Shown: positions 26,032-34,970 of the stretch, one piece after another
Layout of the letters: every line of letters starts with the position of its first letter
Position numbering within the stretch: the first letter of the stretch is position 1
Origin: RGIG5472 sp051867615
GTDB taxonomy: Bacteria > Bacillota > Clostridia > Oscillospirales > Oscillospiraceae
Length of the DNA stretch: 64,000 nt
Reading direction: 5' to 3'
NCBI GenBank assembly: GCA_051867615.1
Contig: JBJDYU010000008.1
Span: 1-64,000, forward strand
Notes under the pieces: model-generated
Databases searched by the model: none
The model's input: only the letters and a program-made list of their open reading frames with translations
What the model was told of the DNA's origin: nothing
Position numbers and translations under genes: made by a program

Positions 26032-26769
26032 ATGGTCGCGCTGTATATTCTGGGCGGCTTTTTGCTGCTGCTTTTTCTGCTGTTGCTGCTGCGCGTGGGC
26101 GTGGAGGTCCGGCTGGGCGAGCCGCTGACGGTGACGCTGCGCTTCGGCCCGGGACGGCTGCGGCTGCTGCCCGGGAAAGAAAAGAAGAAAAAAGAGCCGA
26201 AGGCGGAAAGGCCGAAGAAAGAAAAGAAGGCGAAGGCGGCCAGGCAGCCCAAGAGCGGAAAGACCAAGCCGAAGATCGGCTTTCCGGAGGTCCGGCAGGG
26301 CGCGGAGCTGCTGCTGCCGGCGCTGAAAAAAGCCCTTGGGCGGACGCGGCGCTCCATCCGCGTCAAGCCGCTGAACGTCCATGTGGTCTTCGGCGGAGAC
26401 GATCCGGCGGAGGTGGCGGAGCAGTACGGCTGGGCCACGGCGGCCATGTGGTCGCTGATGCCTCAGGCGGAGCGGCTGCTGACGATCCCGGAGCCGCATA
26501 TCCGGCTCGACACGGATTTTGAGGCGAGCGCTACCCGGACGGAGGGCGAGATCGGTCTCAGCATCCGCATCGGCAGCACGCTGCGCATTGGCCTTGCGCT
26601 GCTGCCGGCGGCGCTGCGGTGGTATCGGAAGCTGCCCCGGGTGCCGGCGGAGGAAAAGAAAACGGAAACAGCGCCGCCGGACGCGGCGGCTGCGGCAAGC
26701 GAAGGAACGGACGCGGCGGACAAGCCCGAGCCGGCAGAGGAAGCACATCCGGATAAGAAAGGTGAATGA
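26032..26769 (+). CDS. YtfI-like DUF2953 protein
   Basis: 245 residues. One N-terminal membrane segment (VALYILGGFLLLLFLLLLLR) is followed by a Lys/Glu-rich linker (about 55-85) and a C-terminal domain with a conserved-looking NVHVVFGGDDPAEVAEQYGWATAAMW. The family is known only from sporulating Firmicutes operons next to YtfJ. ATG 26032 follows GGGAGG. The basic low-complexity linker (KKEKKAKAARQPKSGKTK) is unusually rich in lysine codons. Confidence 0.85.
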   Translation: MVALYILGGFLLLLFLLLLLRVGVEVRLGEPLTVTLRFGPGRLRLLPGKEKKKKEPKAERPKKEKKAKAARQPKSGKTKPKIGFPEVRQGAELLLPALKKALGRTRRSIRVKPLNVHVVFGGDDPAEVAEQYGWATAAMWSLMPQAERLLTIPEPHIRLDTDFEASATRTEGEIGLSIRIGSTLRIGLALLPAALRWYRKLPRVPAEEKKTETAPPDAAAAASEGTDAADKPEPAEEAHPDKKGE

Positions 26770-26770
26770 T

Positions 26771-27151
26771 ATGGAAAAGAAGAACGGTCTCAGCGAGCTG
26801 ATGGATACCATGATCGGCAAGATCCATGAGATGGCGGATGAGAACGCCGTGGTGGGCCAGCCCATCGTGACGGCGGACGGCGTCACCCTGATCCCGGTCT
26901 CCCGCGTCAGCATCGGCCTTGGCTCCGGCGGCAGCGAGTATGGCGCCGCGGGCCACTTTGCCGGAGGCGGCGGCGCGGGCGTCAAGATGGAGCCTGTGTC
27001 CTTCCTCATCGTGAAGGACGGCTCCGTGCGCATCATGCCCGTGGCCATTCCCGCCGTGAACACGGTGGATAGGGTGCTGGATATGGTGCCCACCGTGGTG
27101 GAAAAGGTGGAAAACATTGTTGCGAAGAAAAAGGATGAGCCGCTGGCCTGA
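26771..27151 (+). CDS. ytfJ: GerW/YtfJ family spore protein
   Basis: 126 residues. The family is made in the forespore and localises to the spore inner coat/membrane; it affects spore germination. ELMDTMIGKIHEMADENAVVG, PVSRVSIGLGSGGSEYG and a glycine-rich HFAGGGGAGVKMEPVSFLIV segment define it. Its ATG starts one base after the ytfI stop. It precedes the carboxypeptidase gene by 42 bases. Confidence 0.95.
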   Translation: MEKKNGLSELMDTMIGKIHEMADENAVVGQPIVTADGVTLIPVSRVSIGLGSGGSEYGAAGHFAGGGGAGVKMEPVSFLIVKDGSVRIMPVAIPAVNTVDRVLDMVPTVVEKVENIVAKKKDEPLA

Positions 27152-27193
27152 TGGGGCATACTGACAGCATCAGTCCGAAAGGGAGGGTGCTGG

Positions 27194-28114
27194 ATGCGGC
27201 CTTTCAAACAGTTTCCTATCGTCCGTCTGGGCGCGGCGCTGCTGGCGCTGTGCCTGCTGCTGTGCGCCTGTACCACCGCCGCCCTGGCGGTGAGCACTTC
27301 CGCCACCTCGGCGGTGCTGATGGAGGCGGAGAGCGGCCGGGTGCTGTATGCCTCGGCGGCGGAGCAGCAGATGCGCATCGCCAGCACCACCAAGATCATG
27401 ACGGCGCTGGCGGCCCTGCGGCACTATGATCTGGGAGAAACGGTGCAGGTCAGGCGGGAACAGACCCTCATCGAAGGCTCCTCCATGTACCTCAAGGAGG
27501 GGGAGGAGCTGACGGTGGAGACGCTGCTGTACGGCCTGCTTCTCGCCAGCGGCAACGACGCGGCGGAGGTGCTGGCGCAGCACTGCGGCAGCCGGGAGCG
27601 CTTCGTAGGCTGGATGAATGAACTGGCGGCGGAGATCGGGATGACCGGGACCTCCTTCGCCAACCCCAGCGGTCTGGACGAGGAGGGGCACTATTCCACC
27701 GCCTATGATATGGCGCTTCTCGCGGCCTTCGCCCTGAAAGACCCCACCTTCGCCCGCATCGTCTCCACCCGCAGCATCACCATCGGAGACCGGACGCTGA
27801 CGAACCACAATAAGCTCCTCTATCAGGTGGAGGGCTGTATCGGTCTGAAAACGGGCTATACCAAGGCGGCAGGCCGCACGCTGGTCAGCTGCGCGGAGCG
27901 CGACGGCGTCCGGCTCATCGCCGTGACGCTGCAGGACGGAAACGACTGGGCCGACCACGCGGCGCTGTATGAATACGGCTTCGCCGCCCTTTTACAGGAG
28001 CAGTCAGAGGGGGACGCGCTGGCGGCCCTCCCGGCGGGAGAGGCGGAGCTGGAGGCGCCGCAGGCGAAAACGGGGCTTGCGGGCCTGCTTGAGAAGTGGA
28101 GGGCGCTGTTTTGA
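27194..28114 (+). CDS. D-alanyl-D-alanine carboxypeptidase (DacF-like)
   Basis: 306 residues with an N-terminal signal/anchor (RLGAALLALCLLLCACTT). The cysteine in LLCAC suggests a possible lipobox but it is weak. Penicillin-binding motifs are SxxK (ASTTKIMTAL), SxN (ASGNDAA) and KTG (LKTGYTKAAG). It trims D-Ala from peptidoglycan. Linkage to ytfJ and scpAB points to DacF of the forespore. The C-terminus is shorter than classical PBP5 forms. Confidence 0.9.
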   Translation: MRPFKQFPIVRLGAALLALCLLLCACTTAALAVSTSATSAVLMEAESGRVLYASAAEQQMRIASTTKIMTALAALRHYDLGETVQVRREQTLIEGSSMYLKEGEELTVETLLYGLLLASGNDAAEVLAQHCGSRERFVGWMNELAAEIGMTGTSFANPSGLDEEGHYSTAYDMALLAAFALKDPTFARIVSTRSITIGDRTLTNHNKLLYQVEGCIGLKTGYTKAAGRTLVSCAERDGVRLIAVTLQDGNDWADHAALYEYGFAALLQEQSEGDALAALPAGEAELEAPQAKTGLAGLLEKWRALF

Positions 28115-28827
28115 GGGAACGGATACAAAAGCTCATCGCCCTTTCCGGGCGCTGCTCCCGCCGCGCGGCGGAGGAGCTGATGACGGCGGGCCGGGTCCGG
28201 GTCAACGGATGCGTGGCAGCTCTGGGCGACCGGGCGGACCCGGAAACCGATGAGATCACCATAGATGGAAAGCCTATTGCCTTTACAGAGGAAAAGCGTT
28301 ACCTGATGCTGAATAAGCCTCGGGGCTACGTCACCACCCTTTCGGATGAAAAGGGGCGGCGGACGGCGGCGGAGCTGGTGGCGGACTGCGGCGCGCGGGT
28401 CTATCCCGTGGGAAGGCTGGACATGGATTCCGAGGGACTGCTGCTGTTTACAAACGACGGCGCGCTGACGCAGCGCCTGCTGCATCCGCGCTACGAGGTG
28501 GACAAGGTCTACCACGTCCGGGTCACGGGCGACGTGAAACAGGGCGCGGCGCTGCTGCGCGATATGCGCACGCTGGAGGGGGAGCCCATCTCCCCGGCGG
28601 CGGTGCGGGTGCTGCGGCAGGAGGAGGGCGGCGGACTGCTGGCCGTCACCATCCACGAGGGGAAAAACCGGCAGGTGCGGCGGATGTGCGCCGCGGCGGG
28701 ACTCAGCGTGAAGCGGCTGCGCCGGGTGGCGGAGCATGGGCTGCGGCTGGGCGATCTGCCCAGCGGCGCGTGGCGGGAGCTGACGGAGGAGGAGCTGCGG
28801 CGGCTCCCCATTGAAAAAGAGCGGTAA
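28111..28827 (+). CDS. rluB: 23S rRNA pseudouridine synthase (RluB family)
   Basis: 238 residues. The N-terminal S4 RNA-binding domain (IQKLIALSGRCSRRAAEELMTAGRVRVNG) is followed by the synthase domain with catalytic GRLDMDSEGLLLFTNDG. The ending EGKNRQVRRMCAAAGLSVKRLRRV is typical. TTG 28111 is chosen: GGAGGG lies 7 bases upstream and it overlaps the carboxypeptidase stop (TTGA). The upstream in-frame GTG at 28096 has no RBS. Pseudouridine position inferred from family only. Confidence 0.92.
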   Translation: MRERIQKLIALSGRCSRRAAEELMTAGRVRVNGCVAALGDRADPETDEITIDGKPIAFTEEKRYLMLNKPRGYVTTLSDEKGRRTAAELVADCGARVYPVGRLDMDSEGLLLFTNDGALTQRLLHPRYEVDKVYHVRVTGDVKQGAALLRDMRTLEGEPISPAAVRVLRQEEGGGLLAVTIHEGKNRQVRRMCAAAGLSVKRLRRVAEHGLRLGDLPSGAWRELTEEELRRLPIEKER

Positions 28828-28873
28828 TGCCGGCTTCGGCGGGCATGGAAGCATAAAGAGAGGATGAGCGAAA

Positions 28874-29740
28874 TTGGCGGGGAGTATTCTACATACCATT
28901 GAGGGAAAAATGAGCGGTTTTTCCAAGGGGCAGCGGCGCATCGCGGCCTACATTCTGGAAAACTACGACACGGCGGCCTTCATGACCGCGGGAAAGCTGG
29001 GCAAGGCGGTGGCGGTCAGCGAATCCACCGTGGTGCGCTTTGCCACGGAGCTGGGCTTCGACGGCTATCCCGGTATGCAGAAGGCCCTGCAGGAGATGGT
29101 GCGCAGCAAGCTGACCTCTATCCAGCGCATCAAGGCCTCCAGCGACCAGCTCAGCGGACAGGATATCCTGCCCTATGTGATCCATATGGAGATCGAGAAC
29201 ATCCGCCGGGCCTCGGCGGCGCTGAAGCAGGAGTCCTTTGACCGGGTGGTGGAGAAGATCCTGCAGGCCCGGCACATCTACATCCTGGGCGTGCGCTCCT
29301 CCTCGTTCCTGGCGGGCTATATGAACTTCTATTTCAACAAGTTCTTCGCCAACGTCACGCTGGTGCAGTCCAACGTGGCGGGGGCCATCTATGAGCAGCT
29401 CATGCGTCTGGGCAAGGACGACATCCTCATCTGCATCTGCTATCCCCGCTACTCCAAGGAGGCCATCAGCGCGGCCCAGTTCGCCGTGGCCCGGGGAGCG
29501 GAGGTGGTGGCCGTCACGGACTCCGAGCACTCGCCCCTGTACGCCCTTTCCGCCGCGTCGCTGCTGGTGGAAAACGAGATGATCTCCTTTGTGGACTCCA
29601 TCGTGGCCCCCATGTGCGTGGTGAACGCGCTGATCGTGGCCCTCAGCAGCCGCATGGGTACGGACGTTTCCAACACCTTCGCGGAGCTGGAGAAGATCTG
29701 GGAGCAGTTCGGCGTGTATAATCAGCTGGGCGATGAGTAA
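28874..29740 (+). CDS. MurR/RpiR family transcriptional regulator
   Basis: 288 residues. The N-terminal HTH_6 DNA-binding domain (FSKGQRRIAAYIL; VAVSESTVVRFATELGFDGYPGMQKAL) is followed by a SIS domain (about 110-270; IYILGVRSSSFLAGYMNFYF, ICICYPRYSKEAISA) that senses phosphosugars. The ligand is unknown. It begins at TTG with AGAGGATG upstream. It overlaps the flavoprotein gene by 8 bases. Confidence 0.93.
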   Translation: MAGSILHTIEGKMSGFSKGQRRIAAYILENYDTAAFMTAGKLGKAVAVSESTVVRFATELGFDGYPGMQKALQEMVRSKLTSIQRIKASSDQLSGQDILPYVIHMEIENIRRASAALKQESFDRVVEKILQARHIYILGVRSSSFLAGYMNFYFNKFFANVTLVQSNVAGAIYEQLMRLGKDDILICICYPRYSKEAISAAQFAVARGAEVVAVTDSEHSPLYALSAASLLVENEMISFVDSIVAPMCVVNALIVALSSRMGTDVSNTFAELEKIWEQFGVYNQLGDE

Positions 29741-30977
29741 GCGGGTGGTGGTGATCGGCGGCGGCGCCGCCGGGATGATGGCCGCCATCGCGGCGGCGGA
29801 GCGTGGCGCGTCGGTGACGCTGCTGGAGCCAAACGAGCGCCTGGGCAAGAAAGTGAACATCACGGGAAAGGGCCGCTGCAACGTGACCAACGACTGCGGC
29901 ATGGAGGAGCTGCTGCGCAATGTCCCGCGCAACGGCCGCTTCCTCTACAGCGCCTTTTCCCGCTTCGACGGACGGGACTGCAAAGCGTTTTTCGAGGGCC
30001 TGGGCGTGCCGCTGAAAACAGAGCGGGGCAACCGGGTCTTTCCTGTGTCCGACTCCGCCTTTGACATCACGGACGCGCTGCGCCGCCGGCTGAAGGCGCT
30101 GGGCGTCCGCTGGGAGCGGGACCGCGCCCTTTCCGTCGAGACGGCGGAGGGACGCGTCACCGCCGTGCGGGGCGAAAAGGGCCGCTATGCGGCGGAGGCG
30201 GCGGTGCTGGCCACAGGCGGCCTGTCCTATCCCGGCACCGGCAGCACGGGAGACGGCTACCGCATGGCGGAGGCGCTGGGGCATACGGTGGTCCCGCCCA
30301 GGGGCTCTCTGGTGCCGCTGGTGAGTGATGATCCCGCCTGCGCCGAGATGCAGGGTCTGGCGCTGAAGAATGTGTCTGTCCGCGTGAAAAACGGGAAAAA
30401 TAAGGTGGTGTTCGAGGAGTTCGGGGAAATGCTCTTTACCCACTTCGGCCTCTCCGGCCCGGTGATCCTTTCTGCCAGCGCCCATATCCGGGACTGGGAG
30501 AAGGACAGCTACCGGGTCTGCATCGACCTAAAGCCCGCGCTGGACGAGCAGAAGCTGGAGAGCCGCCTGCTGCGGGATTTTGCCGAGCGCAGCAACCAGG
30601 ACTTCGCCAACGTGCTGGGGGGTCTCGTGCATAAGAGCATGATCCCCGTTATGCTCCGGCGTACCGGCATTCCCGGGGAGACCAAGGCCAATTCCATCAC
30701 CAAGGAGCAGCGCCGGCGGCTTTTACAGGAGCTGAAGTGCTTCACTGTATCGCTCATCGGCCCGCGGCCGGTGGCGGAGGCCATCGTCACCTCCGGCGGC
30801 GTGAAGGTGGGGGAGATCGTCCCGGCCACCATGGCGTCGAAAAAAGTGGAGGGGCTGTACTTTGCGGGAGAGCTGATCGACGTGGACGCCTATACCGGCG
30901 GCTTCAACCTGCAGATCGCCTGGGCCACGGGCCTGGCGGCGGGCAGGGCTGCGGCAGGGGAAGGAGAAGAAGGATGA
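29733..30977 (+). CDS. BaiN/HI0933-type NAD(P)/FAD-dependent oxidoreductase
   Basis: 414 residues. The N-terminal dinucleotide fold VVVIGGGAAGMMAAIAAAERGA and TGKGRCNVTNDC (family signature) give FAD binding; GGLSYPGTGSTGDGYRMAEALGH follows. The C-terminus is YFAGELIDVDAYTGGFNLQIAWATG. The family includes BaiN (bile acid dehydroxylation flavoprotein) but most members are uncharacterised, so no substrate is claimed. It overlaps cmk by 4 bases. Confidence 0.9.
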   Translation: MSKRVVVIGGGAAGMMAAIAAAERGASVTLLEPNERLGKKVNITGKGRCNVTNDCGMEELLRNVPRNGRFLYSAFSRFDGRDCKAFFEGLGVPLKTERGNRVFPVSDSAFDITDALRRRLKALGVRWERDRALSVETAEGRVTAVRGEKGRYAAEAAVLATGGLSYPGTGSTGDGYRMAEALGHTVVPPRGSLVPLVSDDPACAEMQGLALKNVSVRVKNGKNKVVFEEFGEMLFTHFGLSGPVILSASAHIRDWEKDSYRVCIDLKPALDEQKLESRLLRDFAERSNQDFANVLGGLVHKSMIPVMLRRTGIPGETKANSITKEQRRRLLQELKCFTVSLIGPRPVAEAIVTSGGVKVGEIVPATMASKKVEGLYFAGELIDVDAYTGGFNLQIAWATGLAAGRAAAGEGEEG

Positions 30978-31663
30978 AACACTATGCCATTGCCATCGAC
31001 GGCCCCTCCGGGGCGGGGAAGAGCACCCTGGCCCGGCGGCTGGCGGAGCGTCTGGGCATTTTATATGTGGATACCGGCGCCATTTACCGCACCATCGGCT
31101 GCTATGTGCGCCGTGCCGGAGCGGAGCCCCGGGACGAGGCGGCGGTGCGCGCGCTGCTGCCGGAGATCCGCGTGGAGCTTCGCTTCAGCGGCGACGGCCT
31201 GCAGCATATGCTGCTGAACGGTGAGGACGTGACGGAGGAGATCCGCCTGCCGGAGCTGTCGCTGTACGCCTCTGCTGTTTCGGCACATCCGGCGGTGCGG
31301 GAATACCTGCTGGAGATGCAGCGCCAGCTTGCCCGGGAGCACTGCGTCATCATGGACGGGCGGGACATCGGCACCGTGGTGCTGCCGCAGGCGGAGCTGA
31401 AGGTCTTTCTCACGGCGGACGTGGAGGAGCGGGCCCGCCGCCGGGAGCGGGAGCTGATAGAGCGCGGCACGCCGGAGCCGTATGAGAAGGTGCTGGAGGA
31501 GATGAAGCGGCGGGACTATAACGACAGCCACCGCGCCGCGGCGCCTCTGCGGCAGGCGGAGGACGCGGTGCTGCTGGATACGACGCATTTGAGCTTTGCC
31601 GAGAGCGAGGAGGCTCTGCTGGCTCTGGCCCGGGAGCGTCTGGGGGTGGAGCCGTGCAGGTGA
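30974..31663 (+). CDS. cmk: cytidylate kinase
   Basis: 229 residues. It phosphorylates CMP and dCMP. The P-loop GPSGAGKS near residue 12, YVDTGAIYRTIGCYV, MDGRDIGTVVLP and the LID RERELIERG are intact. ATG 30974 follows AAGGAGAAGAAGG. It overlaps ispH by 10 bases. In many Clostridia plsC sits between cmk and ispH; none is present here. Confidence 0.96.
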   Translation: MKHYAIAIDGPSGAGKSTLARRLAERLGILYVDTGAIYRTIGCYVRRAGAEPRDEAAVRALLPEIRVELRFSGDGLQHMLLNGEDVTEEIRLPELSLYASAVSAHPAVREYLLEMQRQLAREHCVIMDGRDIGTVVLPQAELKVFLTADVEERARRRERELIERGTPEPYEKVLEEMKRRDYNDSHRAAAPLRQAEDAVLLDTTHLSFAESEEALLALARERLGVEPCR

Positions 31664-33600
31664 TCGTGGCGAAAAGCGCGGGCTTCTGCTACGGCGTGGA
31701 GCGCGCGGTGCGTCTTGCGGAGGAGACGGCGGAGCGCTGCGGCCGCTGCGTGATGCTGGGCAGCATCATCCATAACGCGGGCGTGGTGGCGGCGCTGGAG
31801 AAGAAGGGCGCGGTACCGGCGGAGAGCGTGGAGGACGTGCGCGCCGGCGACCGGGTGCTGATCCGGGCCCACGGCGTGGAGAAGCGGACCGTGCAGGCCC
31901 TTGCGGAAAAGGGCGCGGTGCCGGTGGACGCTACCTGCCCCCATGTGCTGCGAGTGCAGCGTCTCGCCGCCCAGGCGGCGGAGGAGGGGCGGCAGTTCAT
32001 CCTCATCGGGGAGCCGCGGCACCCGGAGGTGGTGGGCGTGGCGAGCTACGCGGACCATCCGCTGGTGTTCTCCGGACCGGAGGAAGTGGAGCATTGGCTT
32101 GCGGCCCAGGGCGATCCCTGCGATTTACCCATAACCGTGGCGGCGCAGACGACGCTCGTTCGTGCAATTTGGGAAAAGTCCATTAATTTTCTAAAAAAAC
32201 AGTGTACAAACGCAAAATATTTTGATACAATATGTAGTGCCACGCATAGACGGCAAACTGAGGCGGCGGAGATCGCCGCCAGGGTGGACGTCATGGTCGT
32301 AGTGGGTGATCGCAAGAGTGCGAACACCAGGCATCTCACGGATATCTGCGCCGAACTTTGCCCCCGCGTTTTCCAGATCGAGAACGCGGACGAGCTTCCG
32401 GTCGATGGATGGGAGGAATGTCGGGTGGCTGGACTGACAGCGGGTGCCTCTACTCCTGCGGGTATCATTGAGGAGGTAGTAAACAAAATGACTGAAGAAA
32501 TCAAAGTAGCCGACGGTATGGAAGAATCCTTTGCGGAAATGCTCGACAAGTCCTTCAAGACCATCCAGAGTGGCGACAAGGTGAAGGGCGTCGTGACGGA
32601 AATCAACGCCACCGAAGTTGTAGTTGATCTGGGCTGCAAGCAGCCCGGTTATATCAAGGTAGAAGAACTCTCCTCCGATCCCGACGCCAAGCCCGAGGAC
32701 GTTGTGAAGGTGGGCGATGAGATCGAGGTGTTCGTGATCCGCGTCAGCGACGTGGACGGTTTTGCCCAGCTGAGCAAGAAGAAGCTGGACGCGGCCCGCA
32801 TCTGGGACGACCTGGAGGCCGCGGTGGAGAATAAGACCGTGATGGAGGGCGTCGTCACGGAGGAGAACAAGGGCGGCATCGTGGTCAATGTCAAGGGCAT
32901 CCGCGTGTTCGTTCCCGCCTCCCAGAGCGGCCAGCCCCGCGGCGCTGAGCTCAGCGGCATGGTCAAGGAGAAGGTCTCCCTGCGCATCACCGAGGTCAAC
33001 CGTGCCCGCCGCCGCGTGGTGGGTTCCATCCGCAGCGTGCAGCAGGAAGCCCGCGCCGCCGCGCAGGCCGCCCTGTGGGAAAGCATCGAGCCGGGCAAGC
33101 GCTACACCGGCACCGTGAAGTCCATGACCTCCTACGGCGTGTTCGTGGACATCGGCGGCGTGGACGGCATGGTACATATCTCCGAGCTGTCCTGGAGCCG
33201 CATCAAGACCCCCGCTGAGATCGTCTCCGTGGGCGACACGCTGGAGGTGTACGTGATCTCCGTCGATAAGGAGAAGCGCAAGATCTCCCTGGGCGTGAAG
33301 GACCGCAGCTCCAATCCCTGGGACGTGTTCATGAGCAAGTACCAGGTGGGCGACGTGGCGGAGGTCCGCGTGGTCAAGCTGATGACCTTCGGCGCCTTCG
33401 CGGAAGTGGTTCCCGGCGTGGACGGCCTGATCCACATCTCCCAGGTGGCGGACCACCGCGTGGAGAAGGTGGGCGACGTGCTGAGCGAGGGCCAGATCGT
33501 CAACGCCAAGATCACCGCCGTGGACGAGGAGAACAAGAAGATCTCCCTCTCCATCCGCGCCCTGCTCTCCGGCAGCGCCGAGGCCTCCGACGAGGAATAA
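31654..33600 (+). CDS. ispH: IspH-RpsA fusion: HMBDP reductase and ribosomal protein S1
   Basis: 648 residues. The N-terminal part (about 1-278) is 4-hydroxy-3-methylbut-2-enyl diphosphate reductase of the MEP pathway, with Fe-S cysteines in SAGFCYGVERAV (Cys12), DATCPHVLRV and FDTICSATHRRQTEA. The C-terminal part (from Met279) is a 370-residue S1 protein with about four S1 domains (DKVKGVVTEINATEVVVDLG; GKRYTGTVKSMTSYGVFVDIGG; GDVAEVRVVKLMTFGAFAEV). The start is GTG 31654. The fusion occurs in Clostridia. An internal promoter and Shine-Dalgarno could make S1 separately. The interval 32150-32240 is strongly AT-rich against the surrounding GC-rich gene. Confidence 0.95.
   Translation: MQVIVAKSAGFCYGVERAVRLAEETAERCGRCVMLGSIIHNAGVVAALEKKGAVPAESVEDVRAGDRVLIRAHGVEKRTVQALAEKGAVPVDATCPHVLRVQRLAAQAAEEGRQFILIGEPRHPEVVGVASYADHPLVFSGPEEVEHWLAAQGDPCDLPITVAAQTTLVRAIWEKSINFLKKQCTNAKYFDTICSATHRRQTEAAEIAARVDVMVVVGDRKSANTRHLTDICAELCPRVFQIENADELPVDGWEECRVAGLTAGASTPAGIIEEVVNKMTEEIKVADGMEESFAEMLDKSFKTIQSGDKVKGVVTEINATEVVVDLGCKQPGYIKVEELSSDPDAKPEDVVKVGDEIEVFVIRVSDVDGFAQLSKKKLDAARIWDDLEAAVENKTVMEGVVTEENKGGIVVNVKGIRVFVPASQSGQPRGAELSGMVKEKVSLRITEVNRARRRVVGSIRSVQQEARAAAQAALWESIEPGKRYTGTVKSMTSYGVFVDIGGVDGMVHISELSWSRIKTPAEIVSVGDTLEVYVISVDKEKRKISLGVKDRSSNPWDVFMSKYQVGDVAEVRVVKLMTFGAFAEVVPGVDGLIHISQVADHRVEKVGDVLSEGQIVNAKITAVDEENKKISLSIRALLSGSAEASDEE
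32203..32231 (+). promoter_or_regulatory. candidate internal promoter for the S1 part
   Basis: TGTACA (32203-32208), a 17-base spacer and TACAAT (32226-32231) lie inside the AT-rich patch of the IspH coding region, about 255 bases before an internal S1 start. Both boxes match the consensus imperfectly (4/6 and 5/6). Confidence 0.5.
32471..32490 (+). promoter_or_regulatory. rpsA: internal Shine-Dalgarno and ATG for a free S1 protein
   Basis: AGGAGGT (32471-32477) is followed 10 bases later by ATG (32488-32490) in the frame of the fusion. Translation from it would give a 370-residue S1 protein beginning MTEEIKVADGMEESF, the expected N-terminus of a Clostridia S1. Perfect SD spacing inside a coding sequence is unusual. 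Confidence 0.65.
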
Positions 33601-33614
33601 AGAAAAGAAAAAGA

Positions 33615-33647
33615 GAAGTCCTGCCGCACGGCAGGGCTTCTTTTTTT
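33615..33647 (+). terminator. terminator after ispH-rpsA
   Basis: GAAGTCCTGCC pairs with GGCAGGGCTTC (one G-U) around GCAC, followed by TTTTTTT. Confidence 0.92.
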
Positions 33648-33672
33648 CGCCGCCGCCTTCGGCCAAAAAGGC

Positions 33673-33701
33673 TTGTCAACAGGGGCGGCGCGCCGTATAA
33701 T
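33673..33701 (+). promoter_or_regulatory. sigma-A promoter of ispD-ispF
   Basis: TTGTCA (33673-33678), a 17-base spacer and perfect TATAAT (33696-33701), 40 bases before the ispD ATG. Confidence 0.87.
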
Positions 33702-33740
33702 GATTTCAATACGAATGCTGAGGAAAAGGGAGGGCGGCAT

Positions 33741-34487
33741 ATGCTGCAAAGACTGAAGCGGGCGCTGATGAAGCGCCGCGACCGCCGGCCGTTCTGCACC
33801 GCCGTCGTGGCGGCGGCAGGGGCCTCCACCCGCATGGGCGGGGAGAATAAGCAGCTTTTGCCGCTGCGCGGCATTCCTGTGCTGATCCATACCCTGCGGG
33901 CTCTGGACAATGCCGAAACGGTGGACGCCATGGTGGTTGCTACGCGGGAGGAGGATATCGTGACGGTGGCGGACCTGGTCCGCACCTACGGCATCGCCAA
34001 GCCCGTCACGGTGATCGCCGGCGGAGCCACCCGGACGGAGTCCGTGCTGAAGGCCCTTTCCCACGCGCCGGAGGAGACGGCGCTGTTCGCCGTGCAGGAC
34101 GGAGCGCGGCCGCTGGTGACGCCCCAGGTCATCGACGAGGCGGTGCGCAAGGCGGCGCAGTGCGCGGCGGCGGCTCCCGCCATCCCGGTGAAGGACACCA
34201 TCAAGGTGGCGGAGGAGCGCGTGGTGCGGCGGACGCCGGAGCGTAAGACCCTCTATGCCGTGCAGACCCCGCAGGTGTTTGACGCGGATTTGCTGAAGGC
34301 CGCGCTGCAGGCCGTGGTGACGGAGGGCGCGGAGGTGACAGACGATTGCGCCGCTGTGGAGCGACTTGGCAAGGAAGTTTACTTGACAGAGGGCTCGGAG
34401 GAAAACATCAAGATCACCACGCCGCTGGATATGGCCGTGGCGGAGGGGATACTGAACTGGAGGGAGGCGCGCCAGTGGCAGGAATGA
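33741..34487 (+). CDS. ispD: 2-C-methyl-D-erythritol 4-phosphate cytidylyltransferase
   Basis: 248 residues. IspD makes CDP-ME in the MEP pathway. The nucleotide-binding AVVAAAGASTRMGGENKQLL and AVQDGARPLVTP motifs and LYAVQTPQVFDADLL are present. The N-terminus is about 17 basic residues longer than usual (LQRLKRALMKRRDRRP); a start at a later ATG cannot be excluded. It overlaps ispF (ATGA). Confidence 0.95.
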   Translation: MLQRLKRALMKRRDRRPFCTAVVAAAGASTRMGGENKQLLPLRGIPVLIHTLRALDNAETVDAMVVATREEDIVTVADLVRTYGIAKPVTVIAGGATRTESVLKALSHAPEETALFAVQDGARPLVTPQVIDEAVRKAAQCAAAAPAIPVKDTIKVAEERVVRRTPERKTLYAVQTPQVFDADLLKAALQAVVTEGAEVTDDCAAVERLGKEVYLTEGSEENIKITTPLDMAVAEGILNWREARQWQE

Positions 34488-34960
34488 TGCGCATCGGACA
34501 GGGCTACGACGTCCACCGCCTGACAGAGGGGCGAAAGCTCATTTTAGGCGGCGTGGAGATCCCTTATGAAAAGGGGCTGCTGGGCCATTCGGACGCGGAC
34601 GTGCTGACCCATGCGGTGATGGACGCGCTGCTGGGCGCGGCGGCTCTGGGGGACATCGGGAAGCTGTTCCCCGACACCGACGAGCGCTACCGCGGCGTCT
34701 CCAGCATGGCGCTGCTGGCGGAGGTGGCAGGGGTGCTGGCGGCGGCGGGCTACGCCGTGGGGAACATCGACGCCACCGTGGTGGCCCAGGCACCGAAGCT
34801 CGCGCCCTACCGCGAGCAGATGCGGCGCAATATCGCCTCCGTACTTGGCATCGGCGTGGAACAGGTGAGCGTCAAGGCCACCACGGAGGAGCATCTGGGC
34901 TTCACCGGGGACGGCTCCGGCATGGCGGCCCAGGCCGTGGCGCTGCTGGAAAAGCTATAA
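34484..34960 (+). CDS. ispF: 2-C-methyl-D-erythritol 2,4-cyclodiphosphate synthase
   Basis: 158 residues, standard length. It makes the cyclic diphosphate of the MEP pathway in a trimer. Metal site IGQGYDVHRLTEG (Asp/His), LLGHSDADVLTHAVMDALLGAAALGDIGKLFPDTD and KATTEEHLGFTG motifs are clear. It starts at ATG 34484 on the ispD stop. With ispH nearby, three MEP pathway genes lie within 3.5 kb. Confidence 0.97.
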   Translation: MMRIGQGYDVHRLTEGRKLILGGVEIPYEKGLLGHSDADVLTHAVMDALLGAAALGDIGKLFPDTDERYRGVSSMALLAEVAGVLAAAGYAVGNIDATVVAQAPKLAPYREQMRRNIASVLGIGVEQVSVKATTEEHLGFTGDGSGMAAQAVALLEKL

Positions 34961-34970
34961 CGGATAACTG

